Shown here in pieces: positions 12,265 through 23,883 of a stretch of DNA of 64,000 nucleotides. Source of the stretch: Cycas panzhihuaensis (lineage: Eukaryota; Cycadophyta); assembly GCA_023213395.1 (NCBI GenBank), contig CM041465.1, positions 78,499,741-78,563,740 on the forward strand, read 5' to 3'. The notes under the pieces were generated by a model that was given only the letters and a program-made list of their open reading frames with translations, searched no databases and was not told the DNA's origin. Made by a program: the position numbers and the translations under genes. How positions within the stretch are numbered: position 1 is the first letter of the stretch; each line of letters starts with the position of its first letter.

Positions 12265-12648
12265 TGTTAAAACTATGTAATACCTCCTCCATTTCTTTAC
12301 ATCTTTGTAATTTAATATTTTTATTGTATATTAATGGACCCTTGATATAATTAAATCATATTTAATGGTGAGGTCAGGTCTACCTCTTATACTGTTAAGT
12401 TGACCTATCAAATTATATGTTAATATTGGCAAATAGCTATAAATAATGCCCTACACCTTTGTCCACTATATTAATTTGATTTTATGTAGAAACTCTACCC
12501 GATAGAGAGCCTATGATGTGACAAATTTATCTACAACCTTGCTAGTCTATTTGTTGTGTTATTTACATATTTCCTTTGAATATTTTAATTATTTAGCATG
12601 ACATACTTTGATCAATACAAATGTATTTAGATCCTAATGTTTTTATCA
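12265..12648 (+). repeat. 5' LTR of copia 2
   Basis: 384 bp, TGTTAAAACTATG to TTTTTATCA. It pairs with 19856-20238 over its whole length; shared text includes AATGGACCCTTGAT and GATAGAGAGCCTA (GGTAGAGAGCCTA in the 3' copy). Confidence 0.94.
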
Positions 12649-12660
12649 TGGTATCAGACC
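12649..12660 (+). other. Primer binding site of copia 2
   Basis: TGGTATCAGACC immediately after the LTR; initiator Met tRNA type with one change from TGGTATCAGAGC. Confidence 0.92.
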
Positions 12661-14544
12661 ATGTATGTGTATGATTTGAAGTTTTTTGGTGATTTAAAGT
12701 TTGTTTGCTTTGTTCCTTTTATGTGTTTAACAAAAGATATGAGTTTGTGCAATGCTGGAGCAAAAATCAAGCTAGTTACAGTTGATTACAACCTCGTAAA
12801 ATAGATTTTTTGCCCATTTACATTCATCTAGGGTTTTTTTATCAAGTTTGCTAAAAACAACGTATGAAAAATCATATTTTTTGCTCATTGTAATTTTACT
12901 ATTGATCATTTCTACTTTTTGGAGCTTCACCAGTGGTTGTGATAGCCCTACATCTATTCTTACTTCCTATTAGAGGAAATTTAAGGCATTTTTAGGCTCT
13001 GATTGGGTCTGTTTCTTTCAGTTTGACCTTTATAAAACCATGAACTTTAGTTGTGTTTCTCTCACAAACCAAAGCCTCTTTTCATAATCTATCACTTCCA
13101 GTGGCTTCTTCTATGTCCTACACCCCCTCCTCTAAAATTTCACATCAATTGGAGTCTGTTTGGTTATGTTTCTAAGCTCTTGAACCTCCATAGGAGTGTG
13201 CGACCCATGCACAGGCTGTGCAACCAAAAAATTTAAAAACTCATTAAAAATTTTCATATTTTTATCTTATATTTTAAAATTTTAGTTATACGATATTAAA
13301 TTTGATTTAAATCTAATGTAGCCCCTTTGTTTGGTCATATTTAACCCTCATATGACCTCATAAAGTGTAGACTTCAAATCTCATTTAGCTAGATTTGATT
13401 TTTTTTTTATTTTACAAAAACATGTATCCCTTTTTAATAATTCTTCAAGTCCACCAACCCCCTAGTGATATTAGTAGGTGGTCACATGAATCTTTCAGGT
13501 GACTGGGGGCCAATTTAGAGGGGGCTTAACCCCATTTTCACTTGTTATTGGGGTATAAAGAGGTACCTACATTGTTTCTGTGATATCTCCTCAATCATGT
13601 GTCTGTTTTATGAACCATTTGAAGTGCTAGAAAGTAGATTGAAAGCTATATAACTTAGAATTAATTTGAGCCAAATTTGTGGCTAATTTATAGGAGATAT
13701 TAGCTACTCAAGTTGGCCTTTATGATTAAGCTATTTAAGCCTTATTTTTCAAGATTTAAAGGTTTTTCTCAGTCTCTTGAGATTCTTTTGCTAAGATTAG
13801 GTTGTGGCTTATCTTTTTCAGTTGTTTAATTCTAATTTTTAAGGTTAATTAGTGCATGGTAATATCTTATATATAGGTGTTACTCTTAGAAGGTTAAAGA
13901 AGTTCACTCTCAAATCTTGGCTCATTAAAGAGCTTTCTAAACCTACCATTGTTATTTCAATTTACTTTATTTCATCTTCATGTCCTTTATTACTTTAAAA
14001 GAAACCTCTTATAGGTAAGAAACTCACTTAAAATATCAAATCTTTACATTAAAAAGATAACTCCCAAATTGAACCCCCATTTCCAGTCTTACTAGGGGAA
14101 CAATTAGGACCCCTAAAGTTACCACCATGCACATGCCCTTGCCCTATTCATATTAGATGAGGAACTTTATTAGTTATTAGGTGTTAGGTGGCAAGCTAAG
14201 GTGGAGGCCCTATCTTTTAAAGTTTTGAGACCAGGCTAGATCTAAAGGGGTGAGTGCCTTAGTTAGAAAGTTCTCACTACTAGATCTTTCGTTTGGCATA
14301 AAATTGATACAAGTAGGAAAACAAATTAGGAGGGTCTTAGGACCTTCTTTATAATCTACCTACTGAGGTATATTAAATCCTTTTACTCACATATCAGTAT
14401 ATTAGGTCCCTAGTTTACCACTTATGGGTAGGCGCCATTAGATATGATAGTAACTGGGAGCTTTCTTAGAGATCCTTAGCCTTAAAATTCTAGATTAGAA
14501 GCCACTTAGGTAGATTAGTATCTTATCATACAAAAACTTTAAAG
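12661..14544 (+). other. Copia 2 leader (about 1.9 kb, non-coding)
   Basis: No sustained frame. It contains a C-rich stretch near 13060-13220 and the best-formed plus-strand copy of the leader quasi-palindrome at 13435-13535, followed by a stretch (AGGTACCTACATTGTTTCTG near 13570) that also has a counterpart beside the element D block when read on the minus strand. Confidence 0.65.
13435..13535 (+). other. Leader quasi-palindrome, copia 2 copy
   Basis: CCACCAACCCCCTAG leads to TGGTCACATG, a short loop, AGGTGACTGGGGG and then GGGGGCTTAACCCC. GTCAC pairs with GTGAC and the C-rich flank can pair with the G-rich flank. This copy is the easiest reference for the family of blocks. Confidence 0.6.
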
Positions 14545-15510
14545 ACATAAATTCAAATATATAAACCTTTCAAATATAGCATTACAAATACTCCTTTTAA
14601 ATACTATTAAACTTAATAGGATAAACAACTATATATCATGGAAGAAGTAAGTTAAAAACTTGCTCATTATGAATGAGCTTTAGACTTATATTAATAGGGA
14701 CATACCCCTTCCCATACCTATAGAAGACCCTAATGATCCTACTAAAATAATCCCACCAGATCCTGTAGCCTTAGTAAACTTCAAAGCTAAGGATAATATA
14801 GTGTTATCCTTTCCCTACTTGGTAGTTAAAGGCTAATTAGATCAAAACATTGAAACCACCCAAACATCTCATGAGGCATGGAAAATACTTTGTGCCCTCT
14901 ATGAGACAAAAGATAAATTAAGATCCTTAACACTCAAAGCCCATCTATTTTCCATGCCCTTTGTTAAAAATATTACTAATCATTTAAATAAAGTTAAAAC
15001 AATTTGAAACTAATTGATTATCCTTAGTAATCCACCATCCAATCACGACTTGATTTCTAATATCATTAACATTCTACCTATTAAATACAACTCCTTTGTA
15101 TCTAAGCTACATGATAATTACTCCAAGATGGACTTTATTACCTTTGAGGGGCTCTTTATTCAAGAGGGGAATATACTCAATCGACTAGGGATGACATCAA
15201 TATCTGACTTAACTTCTGATTTTACAACTCACAACTCAAAAAAGGGTAAGACTATTAATAAAGCAGTCCAACAGCTTAGTTAGCATCAAGACCTATCTCA
15301 ACAATTAAACTCTCTCTCTATATCAAAAGAGTCACATCAACAACCAACTTAATAGTAACTTATTGATACCTCCTCCTCTTCCTATCTAACTTAGTAGTCT
15401 CAATAATCACAACCACGTGGATAATCTCAAAAGAATCAGTAGGGAAAACTAAATGCCACATGCCTTTATTAGGGCAAAACTAGACATCTAGGTGTTGAAT
15501 GCAAGAGAAG
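14545..15510 (+). pseudogene. gag: copia 2 Gag, decayed
   Basis: NNYISWKK near 14623 is the Gag-domain Trp motif. It continues TYINRDIPLPIPIEDPNDPTK and SHEAWKILCALYETKDKL near 14870-14920, then an open stretch 15014-15283 (NHDLISNIINILPIKYNSF). A zinc knuckle with a one-base shift is visible near 15451-15500 (Cys-His, then TRHLGVEC). In-frame stops replace Gln and Trp. Confidence 0.85.
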
Positions 15511-17291
15511 ACAGGTTGATTTACAACTCTTACAAAACTAAGGAAACCAAGTATATGGGCCATTTTATCAATAACCACCCCTCATTTACTAATAAGGAGC
15601 ACCCTTATACTTATCAAGGAGGTCCTAGTTACACTCAACAAAGACAAGGAATTTTTTATCAATAAGTAGGACCATGCCCTCCTCAAGTAGCCTCCTTTAC
15701 ATAATAAGGATGTTGTTATTATCAACAAGGTGGTCTCATTCAAAAATAAGGAGGCATTTTCTATCCATAAGAGGGGCCATCATACCAACCTCAAGGCTAA
15801 TTCTATTAGTAGAATTAGAATCCAAGGCCTACAAAAGGATAAAGACCTCAAAATAGACAATAGTTCTCAAATAGAAATTAGAGAAACTAATAGAATAATT
15901 AACAACAAGGTGGAAACATGAGAGATGGTTAGGAATCCTCCTCCCATAACCTATTTTTTACAGTATTGTCCTCACAACTTGATGAGACCACATGGCTCCT
16001 TGATTCTAATGCAACAAGACACATGACAAGTTTAGAAAAGATGTTGAAAGAGACTCAACTAATCAACACTTAAATGGTCATATTTGGGGATAACTTAACT
16101 TACAATGTAACCAAAATTAGTAGGGCACCAATAACATTGAAAGACTCTAACATTAGACACCACATAAGTAATGTATTCCATGTACCCGGTATGAAGATGA
16201 TCCTGCTTTTTATTAGCTAAATAGACAAGTAGAACTTAGATGTCCTCTTTAGCCAAGGCATTTATAAAATTACAGACCATGCTACAAGCAAACTTGTGGC
16301 TATAGAACATGAAGATGGTGGCTTATATAGGCTAGATGGAGTCCCCCTTACCACTACTCCACAATATGAATCTTGTTCCATGGTCAACTCAACTCAATCT
16401 TATAAGAGGAAGGATGTAATTGATGAAGAGTCCCCTTGCATACAAGAACCTAGAGAATGCTCTCATTCAAAAGATGATGTAATCACAAATAGCTCCAAAG
16501 ACCACCTATGGCATCAATGCCTAGGTTATTTAAACATGTAAAGCCTAAACCTCATGTCTAGGCTCAAAATGGTATATGACCTACCTAAAATCAAGAGATA
16601 CCATAACATATGTGAGGCCTACCTAAAGGGAAAATAACAAAGAGAAAAATTCCCTTCCAAAAAATGTATGGAGAGCTTTACAACCATTAGAGTTGGTCCA
16701 CTCTAATATTTGTGGCCTTATGTCTATCCAATCTCTCAATATAAGCTAGTATTTCATCACCTTTATAGATGACTTCTCAAGAAAAGTATGAGTCTATTTC
16801 TTAAGAAATAAATATCAAGCCTTAAATAAATTCAAAAAGTTTAAAGTTACTATAGAAAATGAAAGTAGGATGAAAATCAAGACCTTTATATCTAATAACG
16901 GTGGTGAGTATATTTTAAATCAGTTTAATAACTTTTGCAAGGAATATAGCATCTAGTATCATTTTTTTACTCCTCATATACCCTAGCAAAACAATGCATC
17001 TAAAAGGATAAATTAGACTTTAATCAATAAAGAAAAAGTCATACTTAGTATTGCTAACCTTTCCATCAGGTTTTGGGCTGATGCCATTACCACTGTTATG
17101 TACCTGACCAATATAAGCCCTATAATTATAGTTAGGAACATTACTCCCAAAGAAACTTGGTTAAGTCAAAAACCATTTGTAGCTTACTTAAAGATCTTTG
17201 GATGTATGGTATATAAACATATACCAAAGGATAATACAAAGAATATTGATGATAAGAGTCTTAAATACATCTTCCTTGGCTATATAGCTAG
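15511..17291 (+). pseudogene. pol: copia 2 protease and integrase core, decayed
   Basis: A Gln/Tyr/Gly-rich spacer (about 15560-15930) precedes the protease box TWLLDSNATRHM near 15989, where Asp-Ser-Gly-Ala is expected. GAG-pre-integrase reads DHLWHQCLGYLNM near 16500. Integrase core reads FITFIDDFSRKV near 16755 and ISNNGGEYILNQF near 16890. The third catalytic residue lies in QNNASKRIN near 16988, where Glu has become Lys. The open end (YLKIFGCMVYKHIPKD) runs to the solo LTR junction. Confidence 0.86.
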
Positions 17292-17947
17292 TGTTAAGAA
17301 AACTAGGTCCCAATAACTAGAAACCGCCACTAAGATCTAACTATTTTATAACTAGTTATAAGAACTGAAACTAAAATTTAGCATGCAAGTTCTTAAACTA
17401 AGATAATATAATAAATAAATTAGAAATCTAAAACATCACATATACACCATATATAACATAATAAAACTCTAGTAGTGTGTTAGGGAAACATCCACACAGG
17501 AAAGGTATCAATCTTTATTATCCAAGAATGGAGAAATATATATAATTTATAGTAGAATATTCACAATAATAACAACCAATTGTCCCTTCTTAATACAGTG
17601 CATCCAATACATAAAAAATTATCAATATAATAAAAAAACACCCTAAATTAGGCTATATGAGAGAATCATATAAGGCACAAATCTCGACCATCAAATTAGA
17701 GGTATTTTAAATGAATAACTATAATTCTATTTACAATTTATTATGTTTTACAATACTAGCTTTTTTGGTCAATGCCTACTTCCATCGAACCCCCTCTTTA
17801 CGGGGAGGCTTCTAACTCCCCCCACACCCCTTGACCAAGGGGGGCTTCCATCCCCTTGAATCCCCTTACAAAGGTTTATGGGAGAAACCACCCTGCTAAC
17901 CTATCAAAATTTTTGCCTCTAAAACATTATTGTCACATTATATAACA
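17292..17947 (-). mobile_element. Solo LTR inside copia 2 integrase
   Basis: The integrase C-terminal text FLGYIAS is interrupted at 17291 and resumes as SYKAYKVFDI at about 17953. The 656-bp insert begins TGTTAAGAAAAC and ends ATATAACA, flanked by GCTAG (17287-17291) and ACTAG (17948-17952), a 5-bp duplication with one transition. Minus orientation is favoured because an AATAAA lies on that strand (near 17515). A GC-rich patch of short inverted repeats lies at 17795-17885. No coding content. The family is not recognised. Confidence 0.75.
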
Positions 17948-18330
17948 ACTAGTTACAAAGCCTATAAAGTGTTTGATATAATTGGTAACCAAGCTTACAT
18001 GATAGGGGATGTAATCTTTGTAGATGAGCCACATGAACCTCAGATTATAGCAGTAGATAAAGTTTGTGCATCACAAGTAACCCTTAGACAAATTTTAGAG
18101 CCACAACACCAGTTTCCTCCTACACTGTAGGTCCATTATTAGTTCTAGTAACTTCTTCATCATCCACTCAAGTAAGCACAACCTTGCCCCCCATTTCAAT
18201 TGATAACCTTTAGGTGGAAGCCACTAACTTTCATCCACCTCCTAAGTAGGTATACTAGCTTTTAAAGGATACTCCTCCTCTTCCCATAGTTATAAAGAGG
18301 CCTTCTAAGATGAGATACTATACAAACGTT
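17948..18330 (+). pseudogene. pol: copia 2 integrase C-terminal region
   Basis: SYKAYKVFDIIGNQAYMIGDVIFVDE is the typical copia integrase tail ending in the acidic D-V-x-F-x-E motif. It is followed by a low-complexity Pro/Ser linker to the reverse transcriptase. Confidence 0.8.
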
Positions 18331-19840
18331 TCCTTTATGGCACATATTCTTAAAACTCTTGAGCCTTCCATATTTAAGGAGGTAGTTAAAGACCAAATAT
18401 AGAAAGCATCTATGGATGAAGAAATGAATTCCATCTTAAAAAGTGACACTTGAGAGATGACTAAACTGTAACCTAGGTAGAAAGTAATTTATTGTAGATG
18501 GTTGTATAAGACCAAGTTCCATACAGATGGTACCATAGAGCATCATAAAGCTCACTTTTTTATAAGAGGTTTCAAATAGTAAGAAGGAATTGACTATGAT
18601 GAGACCTTTGCACTAATAGACAACATGACTATATTCCATTTGGCTATGTTCCTAATAGCCTAATTTGGATGGCATATTTACCAATTGGATGTGAAGAGTG
18701 CTTTTCTTAATGGAGAGCTAAAAGAAGAGGTTCTCTTGAAATAACTCCTAGGCTATACTGTTCCAGGATAAGAACACTTAGTTTACAGACTCAAGAAAGC
18801 CCTTTATAGACTCAAGAAGGCACCATGTACGTAGTATATAAAGATAGATACATTTCTCACGCAGCATGGATTTAATTATTCACTCTCTAACCCTGATCTC
18901 TACATTTAAGTTAGAGATAATTTGATCACCATATGGACAACCTTATATGGACAACTTTATATGGACAACCTTGCTATCAGTAGCAATGATACAGATGGAA
19001 TTTCTTAGCTTTAATTAGAATTAAAAAGTAACTTTAACCTTGGGCTGCTCCATTACTTGGAATTAGAGTTTGGCAAGAACTAAAACACATCCTCCTAACT
19101 TAAACTAAGTATACCAATGAGCTTTTAGAAAGATTTAGGATGATAGATTGTAAGCCTATACCAATTCTTATGAAGAAAAAAACCAAGTTAAACCTATATA
19201 AATAAGGAAAGCCTTTTGATCCCACTTTGTGCTGGCAGTTAGTTGGGAGCCTTATTTATCTCATTCAAACTCGTCTAGACATCTTATATATAGTAGGGAT
19301 CTGCTCCAGGTATATGTTACAACCCAAAGTATCTTATTAGAAAGTAGCCACTAGGATCCTCAAATACATATATAGCACTCATATGTTTGGCCTTGAGTAC
19401 AACGAGACTGACTCATATATTCTAAAGGGACATACAAATGCTGATTAGGCTAGTTGCTAAGATAAGTACCATTCAACTTTAGGCTACTGTTTTAATATAA
19501 AATCAGTTATAATATCATGGATCTATAAGAAACAGCCTAATGTTACCATTTCTTCCACCAAGGAAGAATATAAAGTAGATGTCCATGCTACAATTGAGTT
19601 GATTTAGCTTAGAAGGATTCTCGTCGAGTTTGAATTTCAATAATGTGCACCTACCATCATGTACTATGACAATCAAAATATGTTGAAGATGATGGAGAAT
19701 CCTATATTCCATGCTAGAATCAAGTATATTGAGGTCTATTACTACTTCATCCATGAGTGCCAAACATCTTCACTAAAGCACTTAGTAAATTAAGGTTTAA
19801 ATGGTTTAGACATGACCTTGACATCTGAAGAAATGAAGTT
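18331..19840 (+). pseudogene. pol: copia 2 reverse transcriptase and RNase H, decayed
   Basis: Readable blocks include MDEEMNSILKSDT (18412), YKTKFHTDGTIEHHKAHF (18508), IYQLDVKSAFLNGELKEEV (18675) and LKKALYRLKKAPCT (18793). The catalytic box is replaced by a 14-bp unit repeated three times (about 18934-18975) that leaves YMDNLAI. RNase H is recognisable from RQLVGSLIYL-like text near 19228, KSVIISWIYKKQ near 19500 and IKYIEVYYYFI near 19723. Many stops. Confidence 0.85.
18934..18975 (+). repeat. 14-bp unit, three tandem copies, at the RT active site
   Basis: ATATGGACAACCTT occurs three times with one change in the middle copy. It adds 28 bases, which is not a multiple of three, exactly at the codons for the YVDD box. 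Confidence 0.85.
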
Positions 19841-19845
19841 TCTAT

Positions 19846-20238
19846 TAAGGGAGGATATTAAAACTATGTAACACCTCCTCCATTTCTTCACATCTTTATA
19901 ATATAATATTTGTATTATATATTAATGGACCCTTGATGTAATTAAATCATATTAAATGGTGAGGTTAGGTCCACCTCTTGTGTCATTTAGTTGTCCTATC
20001 AAATTGTACATTAATATTAGCAAATGGTTATAAATATTGCCTTGCACTTTTATACACCATATTGATTTGATTTTATGCAGAAACTCTACTTGGTAGAGAG
20101 CCTACGATGTGACAAATTCACCCACAACCTTGTTGATCTATTTATTGTGTTATTTACATATTTTGTTCGAATATTTTAATTATTAACATGATATACTTTG
20201 ATCAGTGTATATGTATTTAGATCCTAATATTTTAATCA
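19846..20238 (+). repeat. Polypurine tract and 3' LTR of copia 2
   Basis: Purine tract AAGGGAGGA ends at 19855; the LTR runs from TATTAAAACTATG (expected TG now TA) at 19856 to TTTAATCA at 20238, followed by AGCCA. Confidence 0.92.
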
Positions 20239-20611
20239 AGCCACTACAAAATTAGAAGAAACTAAATATGTTGATGATGTGTTATTTGTGGGACAGATGT
20301 TAGAGCAGGTTTATAATGTTGTATTTGATAATATTGAATATACCATTGATGACTCCAACAAAGTTGATAATCACTCTAAGGTAAAAGGTAAAGAAAATAA
20401 AGATCCTAATGAAGCTAGACCTACTCATTCAAATCAAGTTTAGAAACCACATAAACCTTACATTCTTGAAGAGACTCACATTATAAAGGCATCAATAAGG
20501 GATGGTGATATGAAATTAGTCTACTACGAAGTAAAAGGAATACACAATAGATCTATTTCCTAAAGTCTTTCTAAAGTTCAAGTTCTATAAATTCAAAGAG
20601 AAGCTTGGTAT
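20239..20611 (+). pseudogene. gag: element A Gag acidic middle and start of basic tail (part 3 of 4)
   Basis: Resumes the element A frame: ETKYVDDVLFVGQMLEQVYN, then an acidic/polar stretch (DNIEYTIDDSNKVDNHSKVK, GKENKDPNEARP), then a basic end that after a small frameshift near 20550 reads KVFLKFKFYKFKEKLG. The same tail pattern (KVFFKYKFHKFKEK) ends the element D protein. No zinc knuckle is present. It ends at the T1 target site (20607-20611). Confidence 0.75.
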
Positions 20612-20891
20612 TGTTGGGCGTAATACTCAATTCCATTAGCCCTATGTAAACTCTCTCTATCTTTTGTATTCTATATTAGAGTTGTGGGCCACCTTAATAT
20701 GTGTGCCACTTCTAAGTAATCTAATGGGGTTCTATCTCTAGTGGTGAGGTTGTACTATAAGTATGTACTCTTATTTATTTATAATTGAGTTTTGGCCAAT
20801 TCTCCAACATGGTGTCTATTTTATATATACTTCATCTTTTTGTTGCTCACCATTAGGGTTTGATATGCTTATTACATTACTAATCCTAACA
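20612..20891 (+). repeat. T1 LTR copy 1
   Basis: TGTTGGGCGTAATACTC to CCTAACA, followed by TGGTATCATAGC, a decayed primer site. Confidence 0.92.
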
Positions 20892-20928
20892 TGGTATCAT
20901 AGCATTTGGGCTCCACTTTACTTCCTAC

Positions 20929-21208
20929 ATTTGGGTGTAATACTCAATTCTATTAGCCCTATGTAAACTCTCTCTATCTTTTGTATTCTATATTAGAGTT
21001 GTGGGTCACCTTGATATGTGTGCCACCTCTAAGTAGTCCAATGGGGTTCTATCTCTAGTGGTGAGGTTGTACTATAAGTATGTACTCTTATTTATTCATA
21101 ATTGAGTTTTAGCCAATTCTCCAATATGGTATCTATTTTGTGTATACTTCATCTTTTTGTTGCTCACCATTAGGGTTTGATATGCTTGTTACATTACTAA
21201 TCCTAGCA
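20929..21208 (+). repeat. T1 LTR copy 2
   Basis: Begins TTGGGTGTAATACTC (first two bases decayed), ends CCTAGCA, followed by TGGTATCAGAGC at 21209-21220. Confidence 0.92.
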
Positions 21209-21220
21209 TGGTATCAGAGC
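21209..21220 (+). other. Primer binding site of T1
   Basis: Intact TGGTATCAGAGC directly after LTR copy 2. Confidence 0.93.
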
Positions 21221-23149
21221 CCAAGGTTCAACCCTTAGAGGTATTTCTTATAAATCCTAGTACATGTCATTCATGTTTTTGAGCTTTCAAGCCTTGTAAA
21301 TTTTTTGATGTGCCTGTTTCATGACTTTGTCAAGTTGAAGATCATTTCAAGTTATATTTGATGCATATTTTGTTATGGGACTCATATCAAGTTTTGAAGG
21401 GCTATTTTGGTGTTAATGAGAAGCTATTTTCAAGCTCATTTTTGAAACTTTGTAGCTATTTGAAGCCTGTTAAAGCTGCTCAAGTGGATATTTTCTCCAG
21501 ATGTAGTACCATAATAAATTTGCATGCAGGTGAAAGTCCACCAAATTCTTTGTGCAGATCCAATTCCTATTTAATTGCTTCCTTCACATGTTAGTGGACA
21601 GAGTGTTGCAAGAACAGTTAACAGCAGTTGAGAGAGTGCTTCTCTCTATTCGAAAGCTAGAAGAGACTCCATTTTCAAAAGATTTACAGATTTATAAGTT
21701 ATACATATATTTTTGCTGATATGTACCTTCTTTATACTCAAAAATTTTGTATTCAAGGCCTTCAAATCTGGCTTATGTTCTTATGTTTTAATAAAAAAAA
21801 GAAAAAAAAAGAAAAAATAAAAAAGGAAAGAAAGAAAGAAAAAGAGGGGGAGGAAGCTACCATGTTTCATGGTGCTTGAGTTAGGTTATGTTTGTTGCCA
21901 ATGGCCTTAATCAACTATCCTCAAGTATTGTGGATGATATGGAATCTAGCACTTGTTCTTCTGGATTTGTTCCTATCTCTAACAGAAGAATATCGGCTCT
22001 AATTATGTTTGTTATTGATGACTACCTAGATGAGCCTAATCTCTAGCATTTGTAGAGTTCTCTTCATGCTTTTTCCCTTCCTTTAATGACAAGGATCAGA
22101 ATTATTATATATAGTCACACCGCTTTACTGGTTTTGCATGTGCAAATATGTTTCCAACTATTGAGATCGCCCTTGATCTTATTCAAAGACCCTTAGTAGA
22201 GATGTCTCAAGGTATGGCTTCCATCATAAAATCAGTGGTGAGACGGTGACACTGAATAGCATATATTTTTTTCAAAACATGATATGCCTAAAGAAATTAT
22301 AGTGGATTTACTTTCAAGTGAGAGATGAACGGAGAAAGGCAGCTCCCCATATCGAGTATTCCATTTGACCAAGGTATCTACCACTTCTGCCATGTTAAAA
22401 TAGTAGAGCTCGGGGAAGTTCATATGATCATTAGTCTGGGTCTTGTTCTTGAGATTGAAAATTCATCTTAGAGAGTGGCAAGGAGCGTTGGTTTCTTCTC
22501 CGCTTTGTTGAAACTTCCGCTTGTAATTGGTGGCATCTTGCACCACGCTACTGGCTATCTTGCAGCACTGTCCATGGAAGTCTCATTAACACCTTCATAA
22601 TTCAAATGGGCAGTCGTGGGTTGTGTTGGAGAAATTAGTGGTGATGAACGAAAATGTCTCTCTGACGGCTTTGTACGTTAAGGCTACAATGACAAACCTG
22701 CACTCCAATTGAAAGTACTGCGACCTGCAACTTCAATGGCAGTCATCTTTGCAACACAAAGACAATGGCGGCTCGACCAATTACTGGCAGGTTCCTCCTT
22801 CACATAGACCTACAAACACTCATCGGCAGCGCCCCTTGTAACCTCGCAGACCTGCAACCTTCACCCTCTGATCAACGGTGGCTCAGTTCTTGGCACTCCT
22901 TCTTCGACCTGAAAATAGATTCTATGGCAGTGCCCTCCTCTACTCTAGCCTACAACCTGCAATCACAACTATGGTGACAGCCCTCCTTTATCCAACCTTT
23001 TTTGGATGAAACCCTAATGACTTAGGGTTACTACCTAATATTTAATTTTTTGGTATAATGCGTGGATGGACATAATTTCATTATCAAAGAGATCATTATT
23101 TTTTTTCGATTTGAAAAATACATTTAATTAAATTAGAAAATCTTTTCGA

Positions 23150-23240
23150 ATCTGTCCAGCCCCTTATCTCTTTAGACCTGGTCACATGGTGGGCTTATAT
23201 GACCAGCTACCAGCTTATGAAAGGGGCTAGTCTCCATTTC
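23150..23240 (+). other. Leader quasi-palindrome, T1 copy
   Basis: CTGGTCA (spacer) TGACCAG forms a perfect 7-bp stem within AGCCCCTTA and GGGGCTAG flanks. It is preceded by an AT-rich stretch and followed by AAGGAGTACCTATC, as in the copia 2 copy (AAAGAGGTACCTAC). Confidence 0.65.
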
Positions 23241-23626
23241 ATCCTTTTTCAGTATTATTAAGGAGTACCTATCACATTTCTGATTGTATCTTAAGACTGG
23301 GAAGTCTGATTTCAGTTCCGTCTATTGCGTTGGATCCGTAACAGAGACACCTTTCATTTGACAGGTCACTTGATACATTTTGGAGTTGTTTTCATGGAAA
23401 TTTTTAAGTTCAAAGTTACAAGTCCTTATTTGTCTTCATTTTTTCTCAATTTCTTCAAGCACATATTGCATTTTCAAGGCTTTTTAATGTAATGTACCCC
23501 TGAATGGGGGGGATGACATGTACTATGGACTTCTTTTTTGCTCTTGAAGAAACTATTGTGATCATATTGTACTTCATTTATGAGAGAGAGTCATATGTGC
23601 TATACAAGTCATATATCATTTTCAGT

Positions 23627-23760
23627 CATGTAAAAATTGAATGCTGGTTATTATCTTTGCCCATGGTGGCAAGTTGTTAGCCCAATGAGGCATCATGTAA
23701 AAATTTCTAATGCTGGTTATTTTTGCCCATGGTAGCAAGTTGTTAGCCCAACGAGGCATC
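23627..23760 (+). repeat. 67-bp tandem duplication in T1
   Basis: Copies start at 23627 and 23694, both CATGTAAAAATT then AATGCTGGTTAT and CAAGTTGTTAGCCCAA. Confidence 0.88.
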
Positions 23761-23883
23761 TTTTTAGCCAATGTGGCATGTTTGAGGCCATAGTGCCATT
23801 GTATTTCTGACCATTAGATGCCGAATAAGTGCTAGTCCTATTGAGCAAGAGGTAGGATACACTTTTAGAAGCTACTCTTGCCT

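Larger units (their letters stand above)
12265..20238 (+). mobile_element. Ty1/copia retrotransposon 2, inserted in element A gag
   Basis: Full-length decayed element: 5' LTR 12265-12648, primer site, about 1.9-kb leader, gag, protease, integrase, reverse transcriptase, RNase H, polypurine tract, 3' LTR 19856-20238. Perfect AGCCA target duplication (12260-12264, 20239-20243). A solo LTR (17292-17947) interrupts the integrase C-terminal region. It belongs to a different copia family from copia 1 and 3, judged from LTR and Gag sequence. Confidence 0.93.

Noticed and set aside
17340-17957. 9-bp AACTAGTTA repeat (17349 and 17947) suggesting a Mutator-type insertion
   Set aside because: No terminal inverted repeats, and the motif is itself a palindrome. 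TG/CA ends with a 5-bp flank at 17292-17947 fit a solo LTR better and match the break in the integrase.
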